Of a DNA stretch of 64,000 nucleotides, positions 1 through 12,488 are shown one piece after another. Source of the DNA: Atrina japonica (lineage: Eukaryota > Mollusca > Bivalvia > Pterioida > Pinnidae); contig BROG01000071.1 of the NCBI GenBank assembly GCA_030159075.1, forward strand, positions 62,001 through 126,000, in the 5' to 3' direction. The stretch's first letter is position 1. Each line of letters starts with the position of its first letter. The translations under genes were made by a program, and so were the position numbers. The notes beneath the pieces are model-generated. The model did no database searches. It had not been told where the DNA came from and saw only the letters and a list, made by a program, of their open reading frames with translations.

Positions 1-718
1 GTCGAGTAACAGAGACTTTACATATCTCAGTGATGAAAAATAATTATACCCTTTTCAGTCCCAGATTCCAAATCACTTCAGCCATAAATTGCAGAGTTAT
101 AGTGGGTCCTCAGGGACTTGGTTTTGTTCCTTTTGTGCGTCCCAAAAATATTTCATGTGTCGGAGACGCAGAAGACATCCAAAAGGGAAAACTCTTTTTG
201 AACAAAAACAAGTGACATACATAAATATGTAATGTTACTACCCGTATTATATATGTGGTCATCTCTGTATTATATATGTGGTCATCTCTGTATTATATAT
301 GTGGTCATCTCTGTATTATATATGTGGTCATCTCTGTATTATATATGTGGTCATCTCTGTATTATATATGTGGTCATCTCTGTATTATATATGTGGTCAT
401 CTCTGTATTATATATGTGGTCATCTCTGTATTATATATGTGGTCATCTCTCTGTATAGGTCACTATCACTATAACCCATTGAATAACCGTTTAAAACAGG
501 TCATTGTTGTTGTAGTATTTCAAGGTACATGTTTTAACCCAGACTGTCTGTGTATTTTTGTTCAGAGACAAAATTACGGCAATTACATGCATGAAACAAA
601 ACAGCACTACGTCTACACAGCAGTGATCTATCTACAATGAAATATTTCTTTGCAACATGACATGGTGTAAATTCTGTTCGATTGTGAAATTTATTTTTAT
701 CTTATTTTGTATTTTCAG
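1..718 (+). other. Intron upstream of the SEA exon
   Basis: This stretch ends in a pyrimidine-rich tract and CAG acceptor at 711-718. The 5' half of the SEA domain must lie upstream, because the first visible exon starts at the third base of a codon. I looked for it at 58-215 and 560-640, where short open stretches follow CAG, but neither resembles SEA. Apart from the 23-bp minisatellite nothing else is recognised. Confidence 0.6.
244..450. repeat. 23-bp minisatellite, 9 copies
   Basis: The unit GTATTATATATGTGGTCATC plus TCT is repeated nine times almost perfectly (9 x 23 = 207 bp). Because 23 is not a multiple of three and no frame holds a stop, all three plus frames stay open here. The resulting tyrosine/isoleucine/valine-rich reading frames are not genes. 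Confidence 0.95.
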
Positions 719-870
719 TCCTGGATCTCTTATGGTAACCTTTGACCTCGAAACAGATGGATTTTATAACAGAAGTGTTTTATATGAAACTATCAATAGA
801 GCTTTGAATGCTGGAGTTATTGCCCCTTACAGAGTTAGTCCTGCTGGTTTTGACTTTACTCCTCTTCGAG
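719..870 (+). CDS. HSPG2: SEA domain, C-terminal half (exon)
   Basis: The exon encodes about 51 residues. It opens with PGSLMVTFDLETDGF, the typical SEA strand motif (Gly-Ser followed by alternating hydrophobics), then a helix (VLYETINRALNAGV), and ends near YRVSPAGFDFTPLR. From memory, the last part resembles the end of the SEA domain of vertebrate perlecan (a Ser-Pro-x-Gly-Phe-x-Phe motif), which is the main reason for the perlecan call. The GSxxV autoproteolysis site of mucin-type SEA domains would be near GSLMV, but an efficient cleavage loop is not evident. There is one N-glycosylation sequon, NRS. Acceptor TTTTCAG and donor GAG|GTATGT are strong. The 5' boundary is phase 2, so the domain is split by an intron and its first half is upstream of the window. 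The 3' boundary is phase 1 and joins in frame to the exon at 21091. Confidence 0.85.
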
Positions 871-1375
871 GTATGTATACGATAATTTATGTGATTTTTC
901 TTTCAGTTATCTTTGTGCATTATATATATATATATATATCTTCATTCTGTAAGTCAACAATTTGTTTGTATTTGCGGAGTCATCAAGTGTATTGATATAT
1001 GTAAAGCTATTTCTTGTGAACCCTGTAAATAGAGTTAGATCATGCAGAGAATTAGACCTTGGAATGTTGCTTAGCAACCATTGTACATTGTAACTTCTTT
1101 CAGCTGGTCCATCTTAATGTACAACTACTAACCTTGTTAAGTGATGGACAATATTGACAAGTCTTTGTTGTTTCAAAGTCTGGTGCCATTGTGTGTGACC
1201 TTAAATTTTCCAATTAACCTTCTCTTGAAGTCAGACAATGGCTTCACGACAAAGACGTCCATATTTTTCTTTGAATTTCAATCTACATCTCCATGTTTGC
1301 AGGTCTAAGTGGGAGATATCATTATTCTCCTTTGGGAGTATTAAGATCAGGGACTAAATGATTTTCAACCCCTTT

Positions 1376-1468
1376 TATTCACTCATTCACCCCTGAAGAC
1401 ACATTTGGACTGGTCTAAGTCATTGATTTCAAGAAGAGTCTATTGTTATTCAGGGATTGATGAGTTAT
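1376..1468 (+). mobile_element. ~90-bp palindromic element, copy 1
   Basis: The segment begins CACTCATTCACCCCTGAAGA and ends GGATTGATGAGTTATG, near-inverted termini. The core is ACATTTGGACTGGTCTAAGTC then AGTCTATTGTTATTCAG. The same unit recurs at 5726, 8600, 20014, 20208 (reverse), 28756, 28980, 30003, 36203 (reverse) and 55853 (reverse), so it is a short non-autonomous dispersed element. The family is not one I can name. Confidence 0.75.
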
Positions 1469-3672
1469 GTACTTTTATGGACAGGTTTAAAATTTGGGGA
1501 AACATGCTAATAGAAAAAGAAATCAAAATTACATTTCCTGTTAGAGTCAACATAATTTTACAATTCTGAACATGTCAATGTAAATACCAGTGTATTTATT
1601 AGAGGGTCAAAGTGTCAAATACAACTTTGAAATTACTCTAATGGATTTAGGAATGTAGTTATAGTTTAGACAAAGTCCTCGAATAATTCAATTTTTGTTT
1701 CAGAGTCCACAGATGTGGAAAATTGTATTCCCTGATGGAAATTAATACTAATTCAAACATTGCCCTTCTGTTCCCTTAAATTTTGACCAGCATTGTTTTG
1801 ACACTTTAAATTGGAATAATTGGGGAGAAGTCCATATAGCGCCACTGACATGACCGATAATTGAATTTCATTTCCTAAATTAACTGCTGTTGATAACTGT
1901 ATGTGCAGTTGTTCATTCGTTCCCTCAGTTTTGTTAATTAACTTCCGTTGATAACTTATTTAGTATCTACATGTAGGATTGATAATTTCTACTCTCAATT
2001 TTGTCAATTAACTTCTGTTGATAACTTTGTTTTCATCATATTCATTTTGAAGTGATGATTTTCGAACCATAAGGATTTAGTTATATAATAAATTTGAGTT
2101 GGCTCAAACCCAGTAATGCCTAATAGACTCTCCCAGTCCATCGTTTGGACCAATATATTTGACAGTTGAGGGAGTCAGAGTTAGTTTTAAAAATAGAGTA
2201 GATTTACAGATAAAACAGGCTTAGGTGACCAATTCTTTCCCCTCTTACTTTTACTCAGGAATTTGATATTCCAGGAATATGTTATTCCATTGGATGAAGG
2301 TACCACTGCAAGTTTTTTATTATTCACTAATTTTGTTGATGATTTTGATATTTGTTTGTTTGTTTTTTTTGTTTTATGATATTTCTTTACAACATGTATT
2401 TGAACATCCTTTAGGAGACATACAAGGGCAATCTAGAGAATTTTGGCTTGAACCAAAAGAAAGGTCACAAGTAGTACATTTTCTTCCATCCAGCCATGGA
2501 AGGATATTCCATGCAAATGATGGTAAAATGGAATGGCTTAATGGGTGTATATGCTTTGTTTATGTCAAATTGGAAATGTTTGAAGGGTTTCATCCATGCT
2601 TTGGTCATGAATGTGATTGGTATTTGCAGGTAAAATGAAACATTGTAAATATGTATTGGCCTATATCACAAGGATTCCTTTGTCATTGTTTTCACACATT
2701 GCGGGTTTTATTTTTTACACGACATGTTACCCTCATGATTCCCTGTCAGTTGCACCTATCACACAGAAAGCTGTCAAATCTTTCCCTTTTGAGAGCCTCT
2801 TTGTTTCAATATATGATAAACGATATACTATAAATCAGAAAAGTTTGTTGTGGTTTTAATTTCGTTTATTTTGTTTTCATTTACAATGAAATTTAACAAT
2901 GGAGGAAATTTCCATATATTATATCTAGTAATTTTGACATATTCCTTTACAGTTTTTTTTATTTCAACAAAATATAATGTCAATGGATTTGTTTTATATA
3001 TAAAACAACAAAATTTAAACCCCACAAACATTTTTTACCGTACAGTATATACATAAACAAGTTAGCATTGTGTCCAATAAATTTGTTTTATTTGTATCAA
3101 ATTACCAAGAATATGACATCTTTTATTTCCTTAAAACTCATATTCACATTAATTTTTGGAACAAAATGGAAGCAATGACAAATAGAGTTATTGCCCTTGA
3201 ATAAGACTTATTCACACTGACCACATACTTGTTCACATGGGTTGAATTTCCATGTGTAAATTATTTCAATAATCAATGCATTTTCTAATGCATTTCATTC
3301 TTAATATATTTGCATTATGTAATTCCTTTTAATTTCAAAACTTTCATCAAGTAAAATTAAAATTGAATTGGTACGGAGGTTTAAATTAAATTACAGAATG
3401 TCAAATGTTCATAAATTGTGGCGGCATGTCAGGTGCTTTGGATTTTTTTTTAAGGAAATTTAATCTTTGTTGAAATGCTTTGCTTTGAACAAATAATATA
3501 TAATCTATCAAAATTGAAATCTGTTCATTTTAATTATGGGTGCATGAAATCATCACTAAGGTGTGGCCATCACAAATATCAATGCTTCTTTTCCTTCTCT
3601 CAGTGATAGACACTAAAATGATGGTTGCTTTTTGTTTGATTGTCTGTTTTTAGAGCTTTTTTATTTGGGGTG

Positions 3673-4358
3673 GAAGGTTCTGATATGACCTTGACCTGTG
3701 CTATGGGCACATGTCTGTACTGAAGGTTCTCTCATATGTAATATCTTAAATGACCTTGGCCTGTGCTATGGACACATATATATGTACTGAAGGTTCTCTC
3801 TTGTGTCATATCTGATATGACCTTGACCTTGTGTTATGGACACATGTCTGTACTGAAGGTTCTCTCATATGTAATATCTTAAATGACCTTGGCCTGTGCT
3901 ATGGACACATATATATGTACTGAAGGTTCTCTCTTGTGTTATATCTGATATGACCTTGACCTGTGCTATGGGCACATGTCTGTACTGAAGGTTCTCTCAT
4001 ATGTAATATCTTAAATGACCTTGGCCTGTGCTATGGACACATATATATATGTGCTGAAGGTTCTCTCTTGTGTCATATCTGATATGACCTTGACCTTGTG
4101 TTATGGACACATGTATGTACTGAAGGTTCTCTCTTGTGTCATATCTGATATGACCTTGACCTGTGCTATGGGCACATGTCTGTACTGAAGGTTCTCTCAT
4201 ATGTAATATCTTAAATGACCTTGGCCTGTGCTATGGACACATATATATATGTGCTGAAGGTTCTCTCTTGTGTCATATCTGATATGACCTTGACCTTGTG
4301 TTATGGACACATGTATGTACTGAAGGTTCTCTCGTGTGTCATATCTGGTATGACCTTG
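3673..4358. repeat. ~66-bp / 132-bp minisatellite
   Basis: About ten units of roughly 65-67 bp alternate between two types: TGACCTTGACCTGTGCTATG with GGCACATGTCTGTACTGAAG, and TGACCTTGGCCTGTGCTATG with GACACATATATATGT. Together they make a higher-order repeat of about 132 bp. The first type carries TGACCTTGACCT, which contains the extended nuclear-receptor half-site TCAAGGTCA on the minus strand. Confidence 0.9.
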
Positions 4359-5637
4359 GTAAAAAGTCACAAGACCTTTGATTTGCTCAGAGTTCAGAAT
4401 TTATAACAGGACCATCCATTACCGATGTTAAAGAATTCTCTGGTAAACCCAGACTCTAAATTAAACCCAGGGCCTCTTGTATATTTGACAAATAACTCTT
4501 TCAACTCTACAGTCCATAATTAACTGGTCTAGCCAACAGAAAAGAGCATTTTGATGGATCGGCTTATACATCTGAGCTACTGACTGGTATGTCAGATTTT
4601 AACATTGAAAACAGACAGAAATATTTACATAATAACCTTAGGTGGGTGGGAAATGTCAAGGTTTTGGAAATGTGCTTGGATCGACCTCATTGTTTTGTGT
4701 TTGTTAGATACACAGTTATCCGTCACACTCTATGGTTAAATCATTCGCACCAGAATGGTGTTTGGCTTATCACAATTAATATCACAGCTGCACTGACATT
4801 ACACACAAAGTCATTATGTTTTTTAACGATTCTTAAAAAAAAATGAATTGTGGATGTATTAGAACAACGATTATGTCTGACACAAATCATATCTTATATG
4901 TCAGATAAAAATCATATAATTAATTTTTGTCTGACATAAGTCATGCCATGCGTTGTTTAATTTGTAAATTTTGTCACATCTTCTGTGTGTATGTATATCA
5001 TATGTTTTTAACCTCCAGGTTCCATTGTCTTTCAGTAGCTACTATTCTACAATGTACATGTATGTTGGTCAGGAGAAACACTTGGAGCTTGTTAAACTTT
5101 AACTGTGTTTAGATAAGCAGTATTTTTACTGTATATATAGATACTCAGGATTTTAAGTATCTGATGACATTTATGATATGTAAAGTTTACATGTCGACAG
5201 ACAGTAAATATTTTGACAAGTTGAATATATACATATATTTTCAGATATTATTACGTTTTACGATCTTTTAAGTATCAGTAAACATGAAACAGAAGAATTT
5301 GTCTGTCTCTTTTGTCTTTTAATTGTGCATGGATATCACTTTCTATAAATATTTTCTTTAACTTGGGTATCCATATACATGTATATATAAATTATCACGT
5401 ATCTCTTAACTCTATTCCTTTTTGTTCTGTGATCTCTATCTTATCCATAAATATGTTTGTCTGCCTGGTGTTTGACTCTGCTGTCTTCATCTGTTCAGAG
5501 ATGCATTATATATGTTATTTATATACACTGATCTGTCTTCAAGAGATATGTTATACTTTTGAGGTCATCATAATGATTCAGGTACCCATTTTACAACACA
5601 TAGGCATCCTTTGTCTTTCAGTAACGATCCACAAGTA

Positions 5638-5700
5638 GTCTGGCAAACTTTCTCACAAAATCGGCTTAGGTTTCTGTGGGGCACTTACCAGAGGTGAAAG
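5638..5700 (-). mobile_element. SINE fragment
   Basis: The segment TCTGGCAAACTTTCTCACAA followed by AATCGGCTTAGG matches the central body of the minus-strand SINEs at 23185 and 32318. The tRNA-related part and the tail are absent. Confidence 0.55.
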
Positions 5701-5725
5701 ACTGTAATGCTCAGGAGGACCCTAA

Positions 5726-5815
5726 ACTCATTCACCCCTAAAGGCACATTTGGACTGGTTTAAGTCATTGTTTTACAGGAGAATCCATTGTTATTCAAGG
5801 GTTGATGGTGTAAAT
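5726..5815 (+). mobile_element. ~90-bp palindromic element, copy 2
   Basis: The segment runs from AACTCATTCACCCCTAAAGG through CACATTTGGACTGGTTTAAG to AAGGGTTGATGGTGTAAATT. It is the same unit as 1376-1468 with a few substitutions. Confidence 0.75.
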
Positions 5816-6064
5816 TATTTGAATGTCGTTGTTCTCTGCTGAGATTAGGCTACATATATATTCCTGAGTGAAATTCGGCTACATTCATGTTCCTGGGTGA
5901 GATAACATATACTTTCTGTATTGGAGATAACAATGAGAATACACATCTTTCCTTATAAAGATTTGTGTATGGTTCTCAGTGATATCAATATATGGTTCTC
6001 ATCAAATTACATAAATGAAGTTTGGGAGACATTGTGTTTGCTCTGTTTGTTCTTCTTCTATCTT

Positions 6065-6440
6065 TCTGTGATGAACTTGTTTTCTCAGTAAGGTTACAAT
6101 GAAAATATACATCTTATCTTAGTGAGATAAAATAGTGAGATTACATGTATATTCCTTAGTGAGATTGCTTATGTTTACTTTAGTGAGAATACACATCTTC
6201 CCTTAGTGAGATTAATGTATGCTTCTCAGTGATTCAGCTTTTGTTTCTCAATTAGATTTCATGTGTTTTTCAGTGAGATTACATGTAAGTTCTTTAGTGA
6301 GATTATTATTATTTATCTGTTTTTAGTGAGATTACATGTATATTCCTCAGTGAGATTTTATGATTTTACTTTAATGAGATTACAATGAGAACATCTTCCC
6401 TTATTGAGATTAGTATGTTTCTCGGTGAGATTACATGGAT
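6065..6440. repeat. Degenerate GTGAGATTACATGTA repeats
   Basis: The words AGTGAGATTACATGTATATT and TTAGTGAGAAT recur about a dozen times with variable spacing. It looks like an old, decayed minisatellite. Confidence 0.6.
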
Positions 6441-6704
6441 ATTTTAAGAAACTAGAGTTGTTAAATTGAACTTACATGTACATATACAGACACAAGAATG
6501 TATGTGTTACTACACATTTCTATGTATAGACATTTATACATGTACCATTGCATGAAACTTACATCAGAGCATTCATGACTCATAATGTTCTCGGTATTGG
6601 CAAATGTCTGTAATGTTCCTGGTAAAGCTGTTTTTCTTTTGTTTTGTAGGTTTTCCAGAAACAAAGCCATGAGGGCTACATTTAGAATAATGAATGTGAA
6701 AGTG

Positions 6705-6706
<2 letters not shown>

Positions 6707-6747
<41 letters not shown>

Positions 6748-6830
6748 CATACATAAACACACACATACACATACATAAACACACACACACATGCACACAT
6801 AAACATACACATAAACACACACACATGCTG
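6707..6830. repeat. CA-rich microsatellite
   Basis: A perfect (CA)n run from about 6707 to 6744 is followed by an interrupted stretch of ACACATACAT and ACATAAACAC words. Confidence 0.95.
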
Positions 6831-7194
6831 ATATATATATCTTCTATCCATCTGATCATACACTTTTTCGATATTTCCTCATCTAGGTTTTGCCATTTTT
6901 TGCACAGGTAAACATTGGGTAGATGGAGGTGTGTCCTGTACTGATTTTATGCTGGGTTATTTCCCTTTTCTTACACACTGTGTGGACTGGTTTATATATT
7001 TTTTTTTACTATGTTGTGTATGTTTAACATTCTTATTTATTTCCCTACATTTTGTGAATAATGTTACGGATCCTGATGAATACTCATGGCAAAGCATACA
7101 TGTAATAACTTTACCTGCAAAAAAAAATCATGTGTTACATGAAACACCAGTAAAATAATCAAAATTTCAGTATGAAATTGACTTAGATTGGATT

Positions 7195-8545
7195 GTTGTT
7201 TTAAGCCACACTCAACAATTTTTAGCTCACCAGAGCCAAAGGCTCAATTGAACTCCATCCATCCTCCAGGATCCATCTACCATAAACTTTTCATATTTTC
7301 GACTTTTTCTCTGAAACCACGAAAGGGATTTTGACGAAACTTGACATGAAGCAAGTGCTCAAGGTCCTTTACCAAGTTTGTAGTTTTCAGTCAGATTCGC
7401 CGAAGGGTGGATTCAGGGTGGGGCATTATTCACACTATCAGCTTTTGTTTAAAAAAACGGAAGAAAGTTTGACGAAATTTTACAGGAAGCAAGTACTGAA
7501 GGTTCTCTACCAATGGTATAGTTTTCAGTCAGATCGGCCCTGGGGTGGATCCGGATGGGGCAAAATAGGTCCTATAAGGTACCCCTCTTTAAAAATCTTC
7601 TACTCCAGAACTGCTACATGAATTGAAAAATTGATTGTTTCTGAGTGATCTACATGAATGTATGATTCAAGTTTGTATTTTTCATAGAAATCAGAATATT
7701 AATTCTTGACATGTTTTTGAAGTCTTTTCAGACTTTGTCATTTCATTTATTGTATGGCTGTCATTGATGAGAAATTCTATATCGATAAATGGAATAATTT
7801 GGTTCTTCTAGAAAATGCATTCGGAATAAATAGATTCTTTATAATATTAAGGTGTTTTCTTGTGAATTTGACTATCTGAAGATGAAAAAATCAATCATTA
7901 CAAGGAAAACATTGTTTATGTGAACAGATTAAACAATTAGAATGAAATGTAACATAGTTCAAGAACATGAAGTAAAATAAATGGAAAATTGTGGAAACTG
8001 TATACTGTGAAATGCATTATGAAATGTATCGATACTGAAGAAATGTATCGATTATCGTATCAATTCAATTTTTATATCGATACATCGATATCAAGTCTAT
8101 CAATGACAGCTCTAATTCATTGTTACATGATTTCCTCAGTTATCCCCCCTTGCATTCACTATGATGCAATCATTTCATGTGTATAACTTGTATATAGGTA
8201 AAGAAATGTTTTTGCTGAAAATGTAATTTTTAGATGTTTTAATTAATTTCATAAAACTGCAATATTTATGTTTCTTGGCCAGATCAGCCAACATGGACAT
8301 ATTCTTCTTGGTCTTCTTTTCACATTTGTAGATGGTTTTCAGGTGAGCGATTGAGACCCTTAATGGGCCTCTTGTTTAGTTATATGGTGGCGGCTAGTTC
8401 TTAACGGTAGAGGAGAGAACCTGAATAACAATGTACATGTACCCTGGAAGAGAAGACTACAGACCTTCCGGAAGTAATCTGGCAAACTTTCTCAGAAAAT
8501 CAGCTTAGGTTCCAGCGGGTCTTAGATTAGAGGTATTGTCACTGT
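7195..8545 (-). mobile_element. SINE interrupted by a foldback element
   Basis: The two halves of a minus-strand SINE are separated. The tail part (TTTTAAGCCACACTCAACAA then TTTTT) lies at 7195-7222. The next body segment (AGTTATATGGTGGCGGCTAG onward to the CAAACTTTCTCAGAAAATCAGC region) resumes at about 8378. The intervening 7224-8377 is a separate element with GCTCACC/GGTGAGC ends. Compared with the SINE at 32318, where the same parts are contiguous, the interruption is clear. The tRNA-related head is degraded. Confidence 0.6.
7224..8377 (+). mobile_element. GCTCACC...GGTGAGC foldback element, copy 1
   Basis: It starts AGCTCACCAGAGCCAAAGGC and ends CAGGTGAGCGATTGAGACCC, then TTAATGGGCCTCTTG. 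The inner part carries two direct repeats (around 7318-7400 and 7450-7530) of the GGATTTTGACGAAACTT ... GAAGCAAGT type. Related copies are at about 9850-10577 and 45573-46486. I see no transposase; it is presumably non-autonomous. Confidence 0.7.
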
Positions 8546-8599
8546 GTAGAGGATTTTACACTTATGTATATGATATATCATTTACAAAATTAGCATTCC

Positions 8600-8692
8600 T
8601 TTACCCATTTACCCCTTAAAACACATTTGGATTGGACTAAGTCATTGATTTACAGAAGAGTCCATTGTTTTTCAGGGGTTGATGACTTAACT
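8600..8692 (+). mobile_element. ~90-bp palindromic element, copy 3
   Basis: The segment contains ACACATTTGGATTGGACTAA, then AGTCCATTGTTTTTCAGGGG and TTGATGACTTAAC. It is the same family as 1376-1468. Confidence 0.7.
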
Positions 8693-9621
8693 GAAAAATA
8701 TCTGTTTGTATAATGCATATCAATTTATTTCACACAAAAATTTTTAACATATTTCATACGTTACCTTAAAGAGTACAATAGTATCAACAGCATTGTATAG
8801 CATAATCTTTGTCATAGGGAAGGAAGGAAGGAATTACACATAGCGGATAAGCATAAGATATATGGTTACCCAAGTGATGCTGACATCAGAAAATATCATA
8901 AGATATTTTGAATACTTGGACACTAAATAAAAAGAAACAGTCTCTTGTGTTCTGTAAGTGCTCAAGCTCTTGACATGAAGGATTTGTTATTTTAAGTGCT
9001 TATTAACAAACAAATCATGTTTTCTCCTCCCATGAGGTTGGTATTTGTCTTGGTCATGCAAGCTGTAACACTGTTATGTTGTAACATAGAAAACAGAAAG
9101 TTTAAGTGTGTAGGAAGTATCAGATGGAAGTTTTTGTCCTTGTAATTATTTGGCGAATTTCCTTTCTTATTGGGTCAGTTGGTTCACATAATATATTTAT
9201 ATTTGTCTAAGGTTCATTAATTTATTTACATTCTGTGTAGACTATGTTACTCAGTTGTTTCCCCTTTCCATTTTCGGGATTTAAGGCACACTACGTGTGA
9301 AGGTTTCATCATAAAAATGTGAAAGGGACTAAAAGAATGTTATGGATGGTATCTAATCAATGGAATCCTTTAATATAATGCAAACACCAACACTTTCAAC
9401 AACAACAAAAAAACTTCATCCTTAGTGATTATAACATGATTGAGAAAAAATCAGTTTGTCAGAATTAATACAATTACATAAGTAATATTATTATTAAATC
9501 AAAATATCAGATAGTTTGATTTGTGATTTAAAAATTCTGTTTTGATTTTTGTTGTTTACAGACATTTTGCATGGCTTTTCCTTGAGGTGGTTAAATGTAG
9601 ATACCTACATGTAGGGCTGTA

Positions 9622-9740
9622 AATAAGACAGGGAGGGTAATAAGACAGGGAGGGTAATAAGACAGGGAGGGTAATAAGACAGGGAGGGTAATAAGACAGG
9701 GAGGGTAATAAGACAGGGAGGGTAATAAGACAGGGAGGGT
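9622..9740. repeat. 17-bp minisatellite, 7 copies
   Basis: The unit ATAAGACAGGGAGGGTA is repeated seven times, nearly perfectly. The G-rich strand (GGGAGGG per unit) could form G-quadruplexes. Confidence 0.95.
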
Positions 9741-9849
9741 GAACCTCTTTGAGGGCCCAGTTGGGTCTGGACAAAACTTAACCTAGAACCAAAGGGGCAA
9801 AACAGCTTGAATTGTGTAGATTTTGGCTCTCTTATCAGCTCATCACATC

Positions 9850-10577
9850 TTTTTAGACTGTAATTTTCATTCAATTTTGTATGATTCTTTGATTTTCTCT
9901 CAATTTATTCATAATGATGCATTCATTTTATGTGTTTCACCTGTAATTATGTAGATAAATGCTTTCCTGAAAGAATTTTGCTGAAATTTAATTTTTTGAA
10001 TTTTTTTACGAATTTTGTAAGACTGGAAAAATGAGGTGGGTGGGTTTGGGGTCATTTTTTCACTCTCTCAGCTTCTTCTTTAAACTGCTAAAGGGATTTT
10101 GATGAAACTTTATAGGAAGGAAGTACTCAACATCCTCTACCAAGTTTGTTCATTTCAGTAAGATCGACCCAGGACGGATCCAGAGTGGGGCAAAAGAGGC
10201 CCCAGGGGATATCCCTCTTTAAAAATCTTCTTCATGAGAGCTGCTGCATGGATTGAAAAACTAATTGCATTTGAGTGATCTACATAGATGTATGATTCAA
10301 GTTTGTAAATTTTTTAGGAAATCAGGAAATAAATTTTTGCCTCTTTTCAGACTTGTCTTTTTAATTTTCATTCATTTTATTCCCCATTTACTCATTATGA
10401 TGCATTAATTTTATGTGGGACAGAATAGGTCTCAAGGGGTATACTTTTTTGGAAATGATTCATTTTTAAGTCTCCTCCACTCCCAAGGAGTGTTATAATA
10501 ATTTGTAAATTGAGATTCCCATATTTGTATGATACCAACATAGTTCAGGTGAGCGATGTGGCCCAAATGGGCCTCTT
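9850..10577 (+). mobile_element. GCTCACC...GGTGAGC foldback element, copy 2 (5' truncated)
   Basis: Only the 3' end, CAGGTGAGCGATGTGGCCCA then AATGGGCCTCTTG, is intact. The interior shares GGATTTTGATGAAACTTTAT, CAAGTTTGT and TCTACATAGATGTATGATTC blocks with the copies at 7224 and 45573. The left boundary is approximate. Confidence 0.6.
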
Positions 10578-11057
10578 GTATTCTTTATACATCAGTGTCA
10601 TTGAATCAGCTATATCTAGATCTCTCTAGAATTGTCAATTATGGAATATTGATATGACAAAGGATGAAAACTCCTGCACCACGTATGGTACATGTCTGAG
10701 TCTAAGTAAGAAACCAGAAAAACTATTCTAACAGGAATGTTTTGTTGATAGGAAGTTACTGTCAAACAAAAATATTTGTTTCTGTCAGCTCTGGCTAAAT
10801 TGGATTTTCCTGCCAAATTGCACATGTCAATTTGAAGAGAAATTAGAAAAACAATATCAAAATGGAACGGCAACTTAACACTAGTAAAACAATCAGTCAG
10901 TCACCATAGTATTGTTTTAGATACAATGTATGTATGCCATAGCACACTGTAGAGAATGGAAGAATACTTTTAAAATTTATCCATCTTTTCCCAACGCATA
11001 ATTGCAACATGCCCATCAGTGCCCAAAGCCTATTCCTAAAATGCCCATCACTGTCCA

Positions 11058-11243
11058 TGCCCTACTCACTATAGTCCAATCTACATTGTATGTCCAAGGC
11101 ATGCCATTACTTGTGGGAGTCTGGTGGTCACTTCCCGGGTACATTGTAACCGGCTTCTCTCCTCCACCACTAAAAAAACTGGCTGCCACCATATAACTGA
11201 AAATTTGTTGAGAGTGACTTAAAACAACATTCAAATTCAAATA
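11058..11243 (+). mobile_element. SINE, 5' truncated
   Basis: The 3' body and tail are recognisable: CTTCCCGGGTACATTGTAAC, CTCCTCCACCACTAAAAAAA, CTGGCTGCCACCATATAACT, then TTGTTGAGAGTGACTTAAAA and CAAATTCAAATA. The tRNA-related head is lost or strongly diverged. Confidence 0.6.
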
Positions 11244-12488
11244 TTTACGTATCAACTGTTATTTCCTTCATTGCAAGTATACAGCTGTTCAGCTGTTACG
11301 TCATATGGAAACCTCCCCCTCTCCTGCAAAGTCAATTATATAGAATGAATTTCATAACCAGCTGACTACAGATTCTCACAAGAAATCGTAATATATATAA
11401 ATATAAGGGTTGTTTTTAATTTTTTAAAGAAATACGTGGAATATACATGCTATGACTCATGGGAAAAAACTCAATGTTCAGCGCTTCATGTTGCACAGAC
11501 TTTTTTTTCCATGAACCGTTGCATGTATACTCCATGTTTTTTTTTTTTAAATGAAATACAATCCCTAAATTCAATAAAAGCTGTAATTTTTGGGGAGGAG
11601 GAAAATTGCAAAACCAAATCAATGTCTACAACAATCAAGTAACTTTAATCCTCTGTGACATATCGCTACGGTTACTAATCTCAACAAGGTCATGTGATAT
11701 TGTTATTTTACTGGAATGATCATTTTTATCATGATATTTAAGAAACCAGAGAAAAACTACAGATAAATCATGAATACATTAAGATAAGTAAATAGTAACA
11801 CATAGAATGTGTCAAACCTTTACCATATAAGGTCATATCTTTGTCACATGATACATATAACTTCCTGGCATGTTATCAAGTATATGTAATTCAATCAGTT
11901 CATTAACATATTAATTTGCATAATTCTCAAAGTAGGTCTTATTGTCACATATAAACAACAGATCAGATTCTAACATATACCATTGCTTCAAATTATTAGG
12001 TAGTCTATTTCCTCCCATATTTTGTTACACCCCAAAGATAGAAGTCCTGACAACATACCGTATACCTGGCAATTTTCGCCCCCATTTAATTTTGACCAAT
12101 TTTGTCCTTTGATGAGAAGCTGAAATTAAAATGACAGCGATATTTTCAAGCTAGATAATTATAGCACAGACACACTTACCATTGATGAAGTTATTATGAT
12201 TTGAGAGCAAATTTAAGACCTAGTGAATATGTATTTCTGTCAGTAAAACGGCAAAAAATAACCTGGGTTAAAAATTTCTAGGTATATAGCATTTATTTCA
12301 GTCTACCTGCATGTCTGTCTCCATATCTCTAACTGTCCATGTAACTTTCCAACTAAACACAGTGTTTGTATGGACACATACATGTGAAAGAATATTTAGT
12401 AATTGTAATTTTTGACAAAGATTTAAATAGAATGTTAAAATTCGTAAAAATCTAAGGGAAATTGAAATCTTTAGTCTTTATACTACTG

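Noticed and set aside
30..215. 61-codon frame as a possible 5' half of the SEA domain
   Set aside because: No SEA-like pattern, and it has no donor giving the required phase 2 near its end that I could find.
2415..2629. Open segment with CTTTAG acceptor and CAG|GTAAAA donor as a candidate exon after SEA
   Set aside because: Its boundaries are phase 1 and phase 0, so it cannot join to the phase-1 exon at 21091. The product resembles nothing I know.
6461..6911. Cys/Val- and His/Thr-rich frames on both strands
   Set aside because: Translations of a CA/GT microsatellite.
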